DNA from: Cannabis sativa | Taxonomy: Eukaryota > Streptophyta > Magnoliopsida > Rosales > Cannabaceae | Assembly: GCF_029168945.1 (NCBI RefSeq) | Contig: NC_083602.1 | Coordinates: 48,607,442-48,671,441 of the forward strand | Direction: 5' to 3' | Length of the DNA stretch: 64,000 nt | In this document: positions 38,807 through 51,805 of the stretch, in pieces | How the letters are laid out: each line of letters begins with the position of its first letter | How positions within the stretch are numbered: position 1 is the first letter of the stretch | The notes under the pieces: generated by a model | What the model was told of the DNA's origin: nothing | Databases searched by the model: none | Seen by the model: only the letters and a program-made list of their open reading frames with translations | Made by a program: the position numbers and the translations under genes

Positions 38807-39716
38807 TGTTGGAATTATTTTACCAGGATCTTAGATCTACTCACAAGTATGTTGATTTAACAACCTAAATATGAACTTCTAAGACGATAGAAAATTAAAC
38901 ACATAAAAGTAAGAGAAATCTTACATTGGGTGCAGCGGAATATATGTCTCCTCCCACTTAGATCTCTAACCCTTGATTCCTTTCTATCGCAGAGTATAAT
39001 CAAGATCTGAGCCCGAATGTCCTTCTTTGTTGACTCTGAATTCTACACAGCCTTCCTCACTATAATTGAGGTATTACTTGATGTGTGTGGGCACTACTCT
39101 ATCACTTAGAAGATTTCAAAAAACAAAGAAGGTAGAGAGAGAGAGAGAGTGGCGGCTTCAAGATCAATTTTGAGTGAAAGAAAATAATGTCAAAGTGTCT
39201 GTAAAACCTGAAGCTTTTACCTTCTATTTATAGAAGACCACATAGGGTTATGGTTGAATTACTTGGCATTAAATAATGAAAAATAAATAGAAAAAGGGAA
39301 GCAAAGGTGGCCGGCCTAGGCAATGTGGAAACAAGCCTTCCACTTTTCCAACTTTCCTTTTCCATCATTCCTAGTTTCCCATTTTGTCAAAAACTTCCAA
39401 TTCCCTTATTCAACCACATAAATGTCAAATCTAATTATTTAATAATTATAATTAATTATCAAATAATATATTGTTATTTATTTATTAATAATAAAACTAA
39501 TCAAAGTTTCCCAATTAATAAATATACCCTTCAAATTCTCTATTTACTGTTTTGCCCTTAATAAGTGATAAATTCTCAAATAGACATAGTCTAACTTGAG
39601 AATTATAATTGATTAATTAAAATCAATTAAATGAGTCTTACAAGTAATATTGTCTCAACTAGTGAGGGGATCATGGGTCTATATAGAACGCTCTATATGT
39701 TCCACCATATAGACAC
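38807..39716 (-). repeat. Copia element D, promoter half of an LTR (minus strand)
   Basis: Reverse complement of the second half of the copia LTR. Its outer end is at 38807 and it runs to CCACCATATAGACAC at 39716, where the plus-strand LTR of copia E begins. TATA box at 39232-39225. The rest of D should lie on the far side of copia E if E was inserted into it. Flank before D: GAGTC. Confidence 0.88.
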
Positions 39717-41233
39717 TGTTGGGTTTTATGCCCTAAATAAAACTCTATTTCAATATAATCCAGATTATTCAATATCAATAAAGTAACAGAAGTATTTTTT
39801 ATTCATTTGTGTATGTTTTGGTTCACCTTATCAATTGTTTGTCTATTTGATTTATAAATTCATCCAAACCCTTTTCACATACTTGATCATGTTTATCGTG
39901 TTGTCAACACAGTGGAAAGTAAACATGACTATGTGAATAAAGGATTCCTAGATTTATCAGAACACTGGGTTTTACTGATATGACAATCTACAACAGAGTT
40001 TACTTGCATTTGGAGAAATGCTATGTTCTTTCCAGAACATTAGCTAAAGTAAAGCTCAGGTTGGATGCATGGAGTATGCATTGGAATGGACCGATATTGA
40101 ACTTTGAAATAGATTTATAAAACTTACCGTAATATCTATTCAATTCAATATCACTAAGTTGATCCTAGATCAAATGATCTAAATCCTGATATGGTTAGGT
40201 TCAATCTCAAGAGTATTATTCGTGTTCTTTGATTTGTTAGTTAAGCCTACTTTTGGGTCAGGGTGATACGTATATTTTGGGAACACGGTAGTGCAATTGA
40301 GTGGGAGCGCTAACATAAATATGGAATCTATAGCTTCTATCTGGCGAATAGTAAGCAAAGGATGATTTCCTTCGATCTTAACCAAACGAAGATAAATGGT
40401 GGAGTACTCATTTCACTTAGTTGAAATATCATTTATAAAGGGTTAAGTGTTTTAAGGATAAAATACATTGTAGGGTGTTACGGTAATAAAGTCCCTTTAC
40501 AATCTAAATCATCCATATAGAGGATCATTGATCAAATTAGGATTATAACAATGGATAACTAATGATGTTTGTATATGGTGGAACATATAGAGCATTCTAT
40601 ATACTGAGAGTGCAATTTAAGTTCTATGCGTGGATTCAACGAAGAATTAATAAGTCAGTGAATTTAGTAGTAAATTCTTGATCTGCTTATTGGAAGCTCG
40701 GATATATAGACCCATGGTCCCCCCCACTAGTTGAGACAATATTACTTGTAAGAGTCACTTAATTGATTTTAATTAATCAATTATAATTCTCAAGTTAGTC
40801 TGTGTCTATTTGAGAATTTATCACTTATTAAGGGCAAAACAGTAAATAAAGAATTTGAAGGGCATATTTATTAATTGGAAAACTTTAATTAGTTTTATTA
40901 TTAATAAATAAATGACAATATATTATTTGATAATTAATTTTCATTATTAAATAATTAGATTTGACATTTATGTGGTTGAATAAAGGAATTGGCAGTTTTT
41001 GACAAAACATGAAACTAGCAATGTAGGAAAAGGAAAGTTAGAAAAGTGGCAAGCCTTGTTTCCACAATGCCTAGGCTGGCCACCTTGCTTCCCTCTTGAC
41101 ATTGATTTTTCAATTTTTTAATGCCAACTAATTCAACCATAGCCCTAGGTGGTCTTCTATAAATAGAAGGTAAAGGCTTCAGTTTTTGTAACACTTTTGA
41201 CAGAATTTTCTCTCACACAAAAACTCTTCAAGC

Positions 41234-41302
<69 letters not shown>

Positions 41303-41620
41303 CTTCTCTGTTTTCGATGAGTGATATAGTAGTGCCCACACACATCAAGTAATACCTCAATCATAGTGAGGAAGGCTGTGTAGAATTCAGATTCAACAAA
41401 GAAGGACATTCGGGCTCAGATCTTGATTATACTCTGCGACAGAAAGGAATCAAGGGTTAGAGATCTGAGTGGGAGGAGACATATATTCCGCTGCACTCAA
41501 TGTAAGATTTCTCTTACTTTTATGTGTTTAATTTTCTATCGTTTTAGAAGTTCATATTTAGGTTGTTAAATCAACATACTTGTGAGTAGATCTAAGATCC
41601 TGGTAAAATAATTTCCAACA
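39717..41620 (+). repeat. Copia element E, 5' LTR
   Basis: Complete 1904-base LTR, from TGTTGGGTTTTATGCCCTAA to AATTTCCAACA. TATA box TATAAATA at 41158-41165. A (CT)n run of about 63 bases (41238-41300) lies in the transcribed part just after it. The sequence before it, GACAC, is the presumed target duplication inside copia D. Confidence 0.93.
41238..41300 (+). repeat. (CT)n microsatellite in the copia E LTR
   Basis: About 31 CT units in the region downstream of the TATA box. The same position is only CT-rich in the other copia LTRs, so it expanded in this copy. The antisense Glu/Arg open frame across it is an artefact. Confidence 0.95.
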
Positions 41621-41622
41621 AC

Positions 41623-41635
41623 TGGTATCAGAGCC
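41623..41635 (+). promoter_or_regulatory. Copia E primer-binding site (initiator Met-tRNA)
   Basis: TGGTATCAGAGCC two bases after the LTR. It is the intact form of the site that is mutated in copia A (26303) and copia F (62580). Confidence 0.93.
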
Positions 41636-44275
41636 ATGATAATTGATTTGCTTGCAAGAAATTTGGACTTAAAACGATTTGTTTGTGTTTTGGATGGTAT
41701 CGTGTGGCTTTGTGTGTCATATTGATGTTTGATTGTTGTTTGTCTGAATTCTGGGAAAAATAGTTACTTTTCTATCTCTGTAATTAATTTTATTGGATAG
41801 TTTGGAAAATTCTAAGCAATTTACTTTTTTACAGAACTCCATTTCGATTTAATTTGAATTAGTTATGAATTTTTGAAAATTGGAAAAATCGGGATGATGA
41901 ACACCTTCCCACGCGCGCGGAATGGCTGCATGCAGCCTCCCTGCGCCGTGAGATCTCGGTATGCACCCCAGGGGCGTGCGCGGATAGGTATGCTTTGCAT
42001 ACCATCCGTACTGTTCATCAATTTTTTCATTTTTTTCGATTTTTCATGCTATTTCATGGAATTAACTTCCAATTTTTTGTGTAGTTTTGTATGTTGATTT
42101 TTGTTTTTCAAATTTCAAATCTAATTTTCAGAAATAAATTAATTTGATTTTTCAAAATTAATTTTAGATATTAGTGTAATTTGAATTTGAAAATAGGTTA
42201 AAATCAATTTTGCTTACCTCTTTTCTTATTTACTTTAAAATTTGATTATTTTATTTTTTTTAAGGTCAGATATTAATTTTTTTTTTTTTAACTTGACCTT
42301 AGTTAGAATAAGATCAAAATAATCATGATATTTTAAAAGAGGAAATAAGATATTTTTGTTAACTTTTAAATTTTATTATTCTTACTTAAATTAAATTGTA
42401 AAATAAGAAAAGGGTATGTATTTACAATTTTCTATTTTATTGAATATTTAATTTATTAAATAACATGAAATTTAAAAGGAAAGTTAGCAATTTATTTTGA
42501 AATGATATTTAGGTTACTTAAAACCTAATTTTTCAAAATTGTAGGTTTAACTTTTAAATATTTTTTTTAAAACCGATTTTTTTTTTTATTTTCGAAATAT
42601 ATATTTAAAAATTAAATAAATCCTACAGCCAACTATCCAAATATAACTTGTTGCAGGAGTATGTGTTTTAGATTGTTTGTAAGTTTTCTAAAACCTATTA
42701 TTGCTTGATCTAAATTGCCATGGTTAACATGTTGACAGATCCAATGATCTGATTTTAAACCATGGTTCAATTGATGATAGGTCAAGTAAATAATTTGTAA
42801 CAGGTAATTTTTACATTCTTCTTTCATCTGTGTATGCCCTAGTAACATGATAGGATCCATCCAAATCTGTATGCTTGTGTGAGCCTATATGTTTAATTTC
42901 TGTTATAGATACATATAGGTTGTTGTTGCTAAATAAAATGTCATAACTTGATAGATTTTATTTAGGCTCATTTAGTAGTGAGCCTATTCAATTAATAATA
43001 GTTGTTCATTTTAAGGTTAAATTCCTCTCTTTTGGGCCTTGTGTGAGAGTTGAGAGCCATAGAAGTGGGTACGACATACTGGACCCAGCCCCCCCTCACA
43101 TGAACAACCCCAATTGTGAAGGCCCATTTGCCTGATTTGGATAACTGTGCTAGGTTAATTATATTAGTTTGACCTAATAAAATTGATTAGCAACATAATT
43201 AATTTCATTCTTCCTTGAAATTAATTTAAGAAAAAACATAGTTTGAAGAATGATATTCTAGAAAAACTATATGTATTTTTCTTGTGTTTAATTAAATATA
43301 GAATTATAACCATGTAAATTCATTCTGAATCTTAATTTCATAATTTCATTAAATATTCCTATTTAAGTTGAGATTTAGTTATATCTAACAAATCAACTTA
43401 GATTTGAATATCTTTTGAATTTCCTATTATAAATTAAGTTATGAAATTTTAGGAATTGGTTATTAAGATTCTTTGGATATTTTTTTAAGTTGATATTTTA
43501 TAAATATGGGAACTTAAAATGGAATATCTTCTAAATTAAGTGGTTACTACTTAATTGTTAATATTTAATTAAGTCATTGATTGAAGAATATTTAAGTTGG
43601 ATATTTTAGATTTTTCTAAACAACTTAAATAAGATATTTTTCAATTTTATTCCATTTTTGAAATTTAATTAAAGTTTTTTTTTACTTTAATTTGTAATAT
43701 TTCATTATCAAGATATGGAATATAAATGATTAAACAAAATACATATTTTAAATAATGAGCTTTAATCAAGAGAAATTCGATCTCCATTGTTGGTTTTATA
43801 TAGCTATTGTTTTAGTGAGTAATCCTCCCTAATGGATGAACGTTCATTAGCAAGTTAGCACCGTTTAATCTCGAAAGATAAGTATTCTTATAAGTTTTTT
43901 ATATTGTTTTTGACCACCATAATGGTGGTGACTATATAAGACTTACAAGAGTATGAAACAATGGTGGAAGCTCATAAGATAGAATTGCCTTGACTCTCGC
44001 CTAAACGGGACAACGCTAAATTCCAATCTTGATCGAATAAAAGGTTGCTAGAATGATTGTCATTTTAGATGAATTGACAACTCTATTCAATCGATGATGC
44101 TTTGACTCTCGCCTAAACGGGACACTGTATCAGTTCGTTGGAAACCTTGGAAAATAAACTATGTTAGATGTAGTATTTTTATAACATATGTGATTATTTG
44201 TTATTTTCTGAACTTGGGTATGAATTTATAGAACCAAAACCTTACTTCTGTTTATTGATATGTTGTAGTGCCAAT
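41636..44275 (+). mobile_element. Copia E leader, 2.6 kb
   Basis: Long AT-rich leader between primer site and gag. The conserved block is at 43033-43135, and two direct copies of a TGACTCTCGCCTAAACGGGA motif lie at 43991-44012 and 44103-44125. A GC-rich stretch at 41895-42010 (around CACGCGCGCGGAATGG) stands out. No coding sequence; a leader this long suggests packaging or structural functions. Confidence 0.8.
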
Positions 44276-44423
44276 ATGAATAACCCTCACCCCGATCCAC
44301 TCCTAGTTAGTATCTTCGCAAAAGAACTCAATAGTGTAAAAATGCATCCTGGTAGTTGCATTAACTCGCACCTATTGTTGATGAATCTGAAGTTCCAAAA
44401 GGCAAATCTACTTGGAATTGATT
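44276..44423 (+). pseudogene. Copia E gag, first 49 codons
   Basis: ATG at 44276 begins MNNPHPDPLLVSIFAKELN, related to the gag start of copia B (MNNPMVSLL). The similarity then slips into another frame, so it was already broken. Tekay2 interrupts it at 44424. The five bases before Tekay2 are TGATT. Confidence 0.75.
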
Positions 44424-45465
44424 TGTAAAGACCGCTTAGTTTAATTTGGAAATTAGCAGTTAATCATGTTTAATTATGAAAATTATTTATAGCTATTTAA
44501 ATAATTATTTATACTGTTATTATTTAATTCTGAGATGCATTTTATGTCATTTAGTAGTTTTCATAATTTTGCATTTTCGGTGCCCGGTAACATGGAACTC
44601 GGTGTTTGGCTTAGTAAAATCACAACTTAGTATGTTAGTAGTTTGGGATGGTTTATTAGACATTGGGAATGTCAGGAATGGCCGGGAATTTAGAATTTCC
44701 CAAAAATATCCCTTTAGTGTTATTTATGTTATTTTAGTGTGAAGGGGCAAAATGGTCATTTTTCCCCATTGCTAGTTTGTCTTTTTGTGGCTTAATAATT
44801 GGAAAATATATGTTTAATTATGCTTTTTGTTGGCTGAAGTAAAAGGGGTTAAGCTGTTTTTATTTCATTTATTCATAATTTCAAAACTTAGAAAAAAATA
44901 GAAAATTCTCAAAAAGGCTCTCTTTTCCTCTCTCTCTCTCTCTCGGCTGTATGGTGTTCTAGGGCTGGGTTTCCTTTGATTTTCAAGCTATTTTCCTTCA
45001 ATCTAAGTGTTCTTCAAGCTTTGGTAAGGTTTCTAAACCTTTCCATTTTGTAATTTATTGAAAATGTTTGAAAAGATGATTGTTGCATGCTTGTTTTTGA
45101 TGTGTTCTTGCTGCTGTGATTTGTTGTAGTTTACAGAGAATTAATCTTGTTATTTTAAGTAGATTAGAGCTAGTTTAATGCATGATATTTGCTTTGATTC
45201 AAGATTTGAAGTTTTGAGCCCAAAAATGTGATTTTCAAAGAAATGTGTTGAATATGTTAATTGCTTACTGTACATGGTTGCTATTATTTTCAGAGGGAAA
45301 ATTATGCATGTTTATGTAGATTTGGGCTGAATTGAATGCAAGTTAGTAGGGTTTGATCAAGTTTGAGTTTAGAACTGAAAGCTTGATGCTTTAATGGTGG
45401 TTTTGGTTTGGTTGCATGAAGCTTGGTTTTTATGCTTTAGAATTGTTCCTTAGGGTCTAAATAGC
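44424..45465 (+). repeat. Tekay2 5' LTR, first part
   Basis: TGTAAAGACCGCTTAGTT..., the Tekay LTR start in plus orientation. It runs to TCTAAATAGC (45465), where the 9.3-kb NA-Tekay is inserted, and continues at 54743. Confidence 0.9.
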
Positions 45466-48399
45466 TGTAACGCCCTAATCTATAGGGACGCCACGTGTGT
45501 GATTTTATAAACTAGTTTAATACTAATAGAATAATTAATTATTAAAAACCGTGATAATATTAAAAACTTGACTAAAATAAAACACTAAAAATGGACATTA
45601 TAACGGCATAAAAAGTGTGTTCCGGGAATCCCTGTTGTAAAAAGTTTTGCTAAAGAAATATGTACGACAACCATTTAAACATAAAATCAAAATACACAGC
45701 AGATACAACCAGTCTAAAACAACTCTCGGCAATCCCTAAGACGCAAAGCCGGCGAGGTCAATATGTACATTGCTGGAGAAGACTGCCACCTCATGGTTGA
45801 TCTAGCTTTTCTTTGCCTTTACCTGCACCACATAGCACCCGTGAGTCACAAGGACTCAGCAAGAAAAGTAATAATAACAATCATATAGCTTATTATTCGA
45901 ATATTGTCATTTATACACAATAAAAATCAAACCATCACACTTTGTTCATAAGATGAAATCCAAATCACTACTGGCATCTGCCACGAATAAACATTAGTAT
46001 ACAGATATTTGGTAATACAAAACCATTATACCAATAATGGAATTCATATTCATTTAATCATATAAATAATATATATGTTACCTCATAAAGCAACCATCTT
46101 CATGACATCATGTTGCCTAATTAGGCAAGTCGATGCTTTAATCTGATGATCTTGTATTGTATCGCCTAATCAGGCAAGCCCATGCCATAGCCTGGCACCC
46201 ATATGTCGCATAACTGCATCACCTAATCAGGTGAGCCTATGCCCAAAAACCTGCACCCATATATCATACAATTGCATCACCTAATCAGGTGAGCCCGTGC
46301 CACAATCTGGCACCAATATATCGCATCGTCTAACTAGACGAGCTCGTACCTACGCCCGGTACTTATCATGTCACTGACGCCTGTACTTACGCCCAGTACG
46401 TCGCCAGGAAAATCGCATCACCTAATCAGGTGAGCCCGTACCTACACTCGGTACTCATCATATATCACTGACGCCCGTACTTACGCCCAAGACGTTACCG
46501 GGAAAATTGCATCACCTAATCAGGTGAGCCAACATATCACATGCATAATATTATCACATTATCAATACTCAACCAATCAATCTTTTCAATATATAACAAT
46601 ATTAACTATATCTCAATATTAATCAATTCATAACAATACTAATTGTATTACATACAATGTACTATGCAGTACAATATACTTTTCAATATATAACAATATT
46701 AACTATATCTCAATATTGATCAATTCATAACAATACTAACGGTATTACATACAACGTACTATGCAGTACAATATACTTTTCTATATATAACAATATTAAC
46801 TATATCTCAATATTGATCAATTCATAACAATACTAACGGTATTACATACAACGTACTATGCAGTACAATATACTTTTCTTACCTTTAATCCAGGTTCATA
46901 CATTTCAATCAATCCAAGTGGAGAACTATCCTCGATGATCCCGGCCCTATGTCACAACAACGATAAACTAATAAGTGTTTATCCTAAAACACTGCTTATA
47001 TTCACATAAGACAATCTAGGGTTTTCTACCAAACCCCGCGGTATAAATACACTAAAATAAAACTTATATTTCAGCTCTAAAACATACACCATATTGTAGA
47101 GCTCGTCTCAAGCTTCGAAACGGTATATAGAATATCCAAAACGGACACCCGAGTCAAAAGTTATGACAAAAATACGATTTCTGATCTCTTAGGAATTTCT
47201 ATAAACTGTGAAATACGAAAATTTCAATTTTCGCACTCACCGAAACACTACCAAAACTTATCCAAATCACTCCAAACTTCACAGGGTGCATGTATGCCAT
47301 AAATACTACCATCCTTACGTAACAGAAATAAAAATCGACCCCTTAAATGAAAAACGCCATTAACGTTCGGACTAAGCTTTAAAAAGTTCCAAACTCGATT
47401 TCTAACTCAAAAATCACTTCTAATTCAACAAGAAAATATCGAAACTAGTCCCATGACTACCCGAGAACAATTCTATAAGGTCAGAACCTTCATAACTATT
47501 CTAATTCACAAAACCCCTATACGAAACCAATTGTTTTTAAACTTAAAACGAAATTAAACCATACCTTAAGCTTCCCTCTTCAAAGATTTGCTATCCTGCT
47601 ACTACCAGAGCTTAGATCGCTAAGTTTTGGATTGAAAATTGAAGAAAATAGATATAAGGGGAGAAGGTTTTATCGAAGGAGGGAGAACGAGGGTTTCGTT
47701 CGTCGTTCGTTCTGTTCTGTTTCACTGATAACTTAATATATATATATAAAAGTTAACTTAAACGTTAACTTATATATAAATAATATTATAATAATATAAT
47801 AATAATAATAATAATAATAATATAATATAATATATTAATAATAATAATATAATAATATTAATAAAAACTTTATTATTAATAATTATCTTATTATTTCTTA
47901 GCCACTAAGAAATCTCTATTTTTAGGGTATTTGGTCAACTTCGAGTACCCTAAAATACCCCAATATTTCTAAAATCAACTTATCCCAATAATCTCATCAA
48001 TATTTCTAACTAAAACTGTTGTGACATTTTTGGCCTCCAATCGGGTCTCCAGGGTCGCCAAACTTGAAAATATTTTTATTTCACAAATAACTCATATTAT
48101 ATCCACGTATTTCAAATAAATCCCCGTAATTAACAAATTACGCTTATATATCCACTTATTGAGTCTCCGGGGTCGCCGAACCTGAAATATTTTTATTCCA
48201 CATATAGCTCATATTACATTCACACATGCTATATAAATCTCCGTAATTAACAAATTACGATTATTTACTCACTTATAGCAAAATTTAAATTTTATGCTGA
48301 AATAAATTAGTAGGATCATAATCCCACTTATTACCTGATTAATTCATAATATCAATATAAACCCTAATTATTTACCATTTAACTTATCGGGATATTACA
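45466..48399 (-). repeat. NA-Tekay 3' LTR (left copy)
   Basis: 2934 bases. It contains a series of short palindromes (CACCTAATCAGGTG and variants GCCTAATCAGGC, GTCTAACTAGAC) at 46110-46535, three 97-base tandem repeats (46583-46873), and an AAT-rich microsatellite (47780-47890). There is no reading frame of note. Confidence 0.95.
46583..46873. repeat. Three 97-bp tandem repeats in the NA-Tekay LTR
   Basis: Units start at 46583, 46680 and 46777. The second and third are nearly identical and the first differs at a few bases. The same array is at 52924-53214 in the other LTR. Confidence 0.95.
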
Positions 48400-51300
48400 A
48401 CCATCCCCTCCTTATAGAAATTTCGTCCTCGAAATTTATTTAAACAATTCGGGATATTACCCCAATATTTATGATTCTAATTCTCAAATTGCTGCTTCTA
48501 TCTTACTGTTTTTTTTATAGCACTTTCTTAACTAGTAGAATTGTCTCATTTCATCTTTCTAGTCCAAAACCTGGACAAGATATTTTTCTCATATAATAAA
48601 TTTGTCTGAAGTTTAACATCGTCACAACTCAGAACATGGGTCGAGTCTGATTCATATTTTCTCAACATGGAGACATGAAACACATTATATACTCCGACAA
48701 CGCAGAGTTAAGGCTAGCTAATAGGCTACCTAGCCTATTTAATCCAGTGAACATGTATATAATAGTTCTCTTGTACCACACTTATTAAGGTACCTAACCA
48801 GTGGTACATTTAATTATCACTTTTTAAATAAACACCTCATAAGGGAAGATATTATTCTAAGATATTCTAACCTTTATCAAATATGCTCACAGTATATTTC
48901 TAATATTCTATTGATCTTCGCAGGTTACCCACCTTTCAAGAATAAAGCATTATACTATTTTCGCTTTAACTTCCATGGTTCTCAATAACCTTCTTTAATT
49001 CTTAACATCATAGCCAAAAATATCAACCTTGGAATTTTACAAGATTAGACTATTCCTTTGTATGAATTTTGTATTCTCATTTATAGTATAAATTGTCTAC
49101 ACTGATAGACAACATATTAACTCTGTATGTCCAATCGTTACTACTCGGTCAAAATCATAAGATCCCATAATACATAATTCATAATTATGTCTTTCTATTC
49201 CTTCTATGAGATCTCCTAAGCTGATCTACTGACTTAACTTAGTAACAAGTTAAGTATTCATTTCTGATAGATATTCAATTAGAGCACTTCTTATTTCCAC
49301 TCACTTACTTGTCTCAATACCTTGTAAATTTCTGCTTATTAACACATCACTTCCTCTTAATAATTTCTGGAGCGACTACCGATTTTGCATCCTAATATGA
49401 ATCTTTCTAGCGTACTTTGTCCTCACTCATACACTTCCCGGGGTGACTCCCCGAAGGATTTCCCATCTTGAGATTACCCCAACTTAAATATGCTTAACTC
49501 CAAAGTAAACTCATGGTGGGTTATCAGAAAGTAGATGCTTCTTTGTCGTTCTTAATTGTATTTCTTGCTTTCATTCTTTCATTAATAAAATTCAATTGCT
49601 ATCACTCCCTTCATAAACCTCTTGCAATTCCTCATCGGTTTTTGTTCACTTAAACTCGAGGAATTCCCATCTTATTGTCAACTTAAATCTTGTTCATCTC
49701 CACTTATTTTAACTTGTATCAATTTCCCTTGAATTGACAGAACTTTTAATTAATTTTTTTTTTTTCCAATCATTTACGATTAACCACCATTATAAAGTAA
49801 TTTGATTAAACCTATACAGTAGAGGCAACACTGCTCATACCAGGTACCCACAACTAAACTGGAAATACCCATTTCCCGAATTCTCAACTAATAACAATTA
49901 ATTAAAGATCATTCCTTGATCCTGAAGTTTCTTTTCATCATCACCACTAAGGTTTCACTCCCTGATTCATATGATACCATTGCTTCTCTGCAATCATCAC
50001 TATCTTCATACTTCATTAACCACTTTAAAACTTATTCTACACTCAATTATATAACTCGTTGTTTAATAAACAACCTACTTTGTGATCCAACATCCACCAA
50101 TCACTCAATTACGTGTCTATTAAATTGCATCTCAATTCATAAGCTTTTCTCCATTCTGGGTGAGTATGCCTTTCCATAATTGCACAATAAAGTAATCTTT
50201 TCCCAAAATGTCAATGGTCTCCTTATATACCATATTGACTATCCAGTCAATTATAAAGTACTCTCCATCATTACCGTATCACCTTAAGTAATTTAGGTAA
50301 TCTTCTTTACTTCAGTGATACCACTACTCTTCCTGACGTTCTTTTATACGTTACACACTTTATGCCTCCATTGGGCCCTTACGCCCATAGAATGATGGCT
50401 CTTATACATGACTTCATCACTCTAGTTGTTTCTTGGACTAACGACTGGTCCCACGAACCAATCCAAGTGTTTCTAACGTGCTTTGCTCTGACTCGCACGC
50501 TTCATGGGAAAATTTCCTAAATGAAACCACCCCAAGTCAAGGACACTCAACCATGGAGTTCTTACATGCCGAGCTACCAAAACAAGATGCTTCTTGCTAA
50601 CATAGGTAGTCCCACGACTACATAATCTCAAAATTACTACACAATCATCACCTTCAATTCATCTGGGATTCCAGACAATACTCATAAATTGTCCCACCTT
50701 TGGTAACGCTAGATCACTTCTAAACAAAAGATTTTGTTATTTGAATCAATTAGATCGATGCCTCCATTAACTACTCATTTTCTATATTCCACTAGGGAAT
50801 ATCAACAATTTAACTCATATTGTCATCTTTCTAATCTGTCTATCATGTTAAATGGATTACCATTAAATAACATACATGCACAGTCCATTCAGATTTCTTG
50901 ATGTCTCTAACTAAATGTACAATGTTTAATATCAATAGTAATTATGATATTGCCCATAAATTCTAACTTGAGTTGGCCGAAGGACCGATATCCCTGTCCC
51001 CTTGAGTCATAACCAGCACTTGGGCAAGACCCGTACACTTTTCTCCTTTAACATAAGTCTTTCTTAACTACGTGTAGGTTCTTTTCAGATGACCCGCTAC
51101 CCCATAAAAAAAAACAAGATATGGCTCTAAATTGGCTCAAATGGCGCCTTTTTGCATCTTGAACACTCAGGATAAGGTCACCATCTCTTATACTCACTTT
51201 GACCCCTATCATGGTCACCCTAGAACCTTTCGTTTTATCCCATAATTTGTGGTTCATTTAGTTTTTGCTTCTTGATCTATTAGTAAGGTGGCTTCATATA

Positions 51301-51805
51301 TTCCACCACATCTAGTGGTACAACAGGAAGTCTCGGTAGTATAAGAACAGACACAAGATGAGCCTGCTATCTTTTCAAATCTTAGATTTATTTTTTTCTC
51401 CTTGTCGTCTAACCATGTCCTGTATAACAGAATTTACATGTTCCCAGCATTATGGTCATAAATAATTCTCTTCCATATTGTTTGCCCTGAGCCCAAATAG
51501 CTCGCTAATCAGACTATTTGATTGCCCTTACTGTATAACTTATCACATATTTAGTCCACGTCTTCTAACTATTTAAAACTCAGACGGATATTAATATCAA
51601 TATGCATATACCATACACATATTCTTATCAAAATTATCAGTATGTTACTTTTCCCAACATACTTTATAATTGCCTAGGCAGGTAATCCAATAGCAAATAA
51701 TATAAATACTTACTATATACCATGAGTCGACCTGTCCTCGCAGCAAATGTACATATTCGACCAGTCTTCAGGACCTTTAAAACCATGGCTGCTCTGATAC
51801 CAAGT
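48400..51805 (-). pseudogene. NA-Tekay interior: heavily decayed gag-pol remnant
   Basis: At the 3' end (48400-48720) the plus-strand phrases TTTCGTCCTCGAAAT and TATTTTCTCAACATGGAGAC match the Tekay1 pol end (17789-17803 and 18030-18049, the chromodomain tail and the VSMLRKY region). At the 5' side (51180-51070, minus) a translated relic reads YPECSRCKK, then YGVAGHLKR, where Tekay1 has [11 protein letters not shown] and CGMPGHFKR. This is the gag zinc-knuckle region with most Cys lost. Between them no protease, reverse transcriptase or integrase motif survives. Two 5S-like stretches lie inside (about 49430-49530 and 50500-50590). The whole is 3.4 kb against 5 kb in Tekay1. It cannot code for anything useful. 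Confidence 0.75.
51791..51802 (-). promoter_or_regulatory. NA-Tekay primer-binding site
   Basis: The minus strand reads TGGTATCAGAGC three bases after the 5' LTR, matching initiator Met-tRNA. The priming site is intact although the coding region is dead. Confidence 0.93.

Noticed and set aside
41157..41360. Glu/Arg-rich antisense frame
   Set aside because: Product of the (CT)n microsatellite in the copia E LTR.
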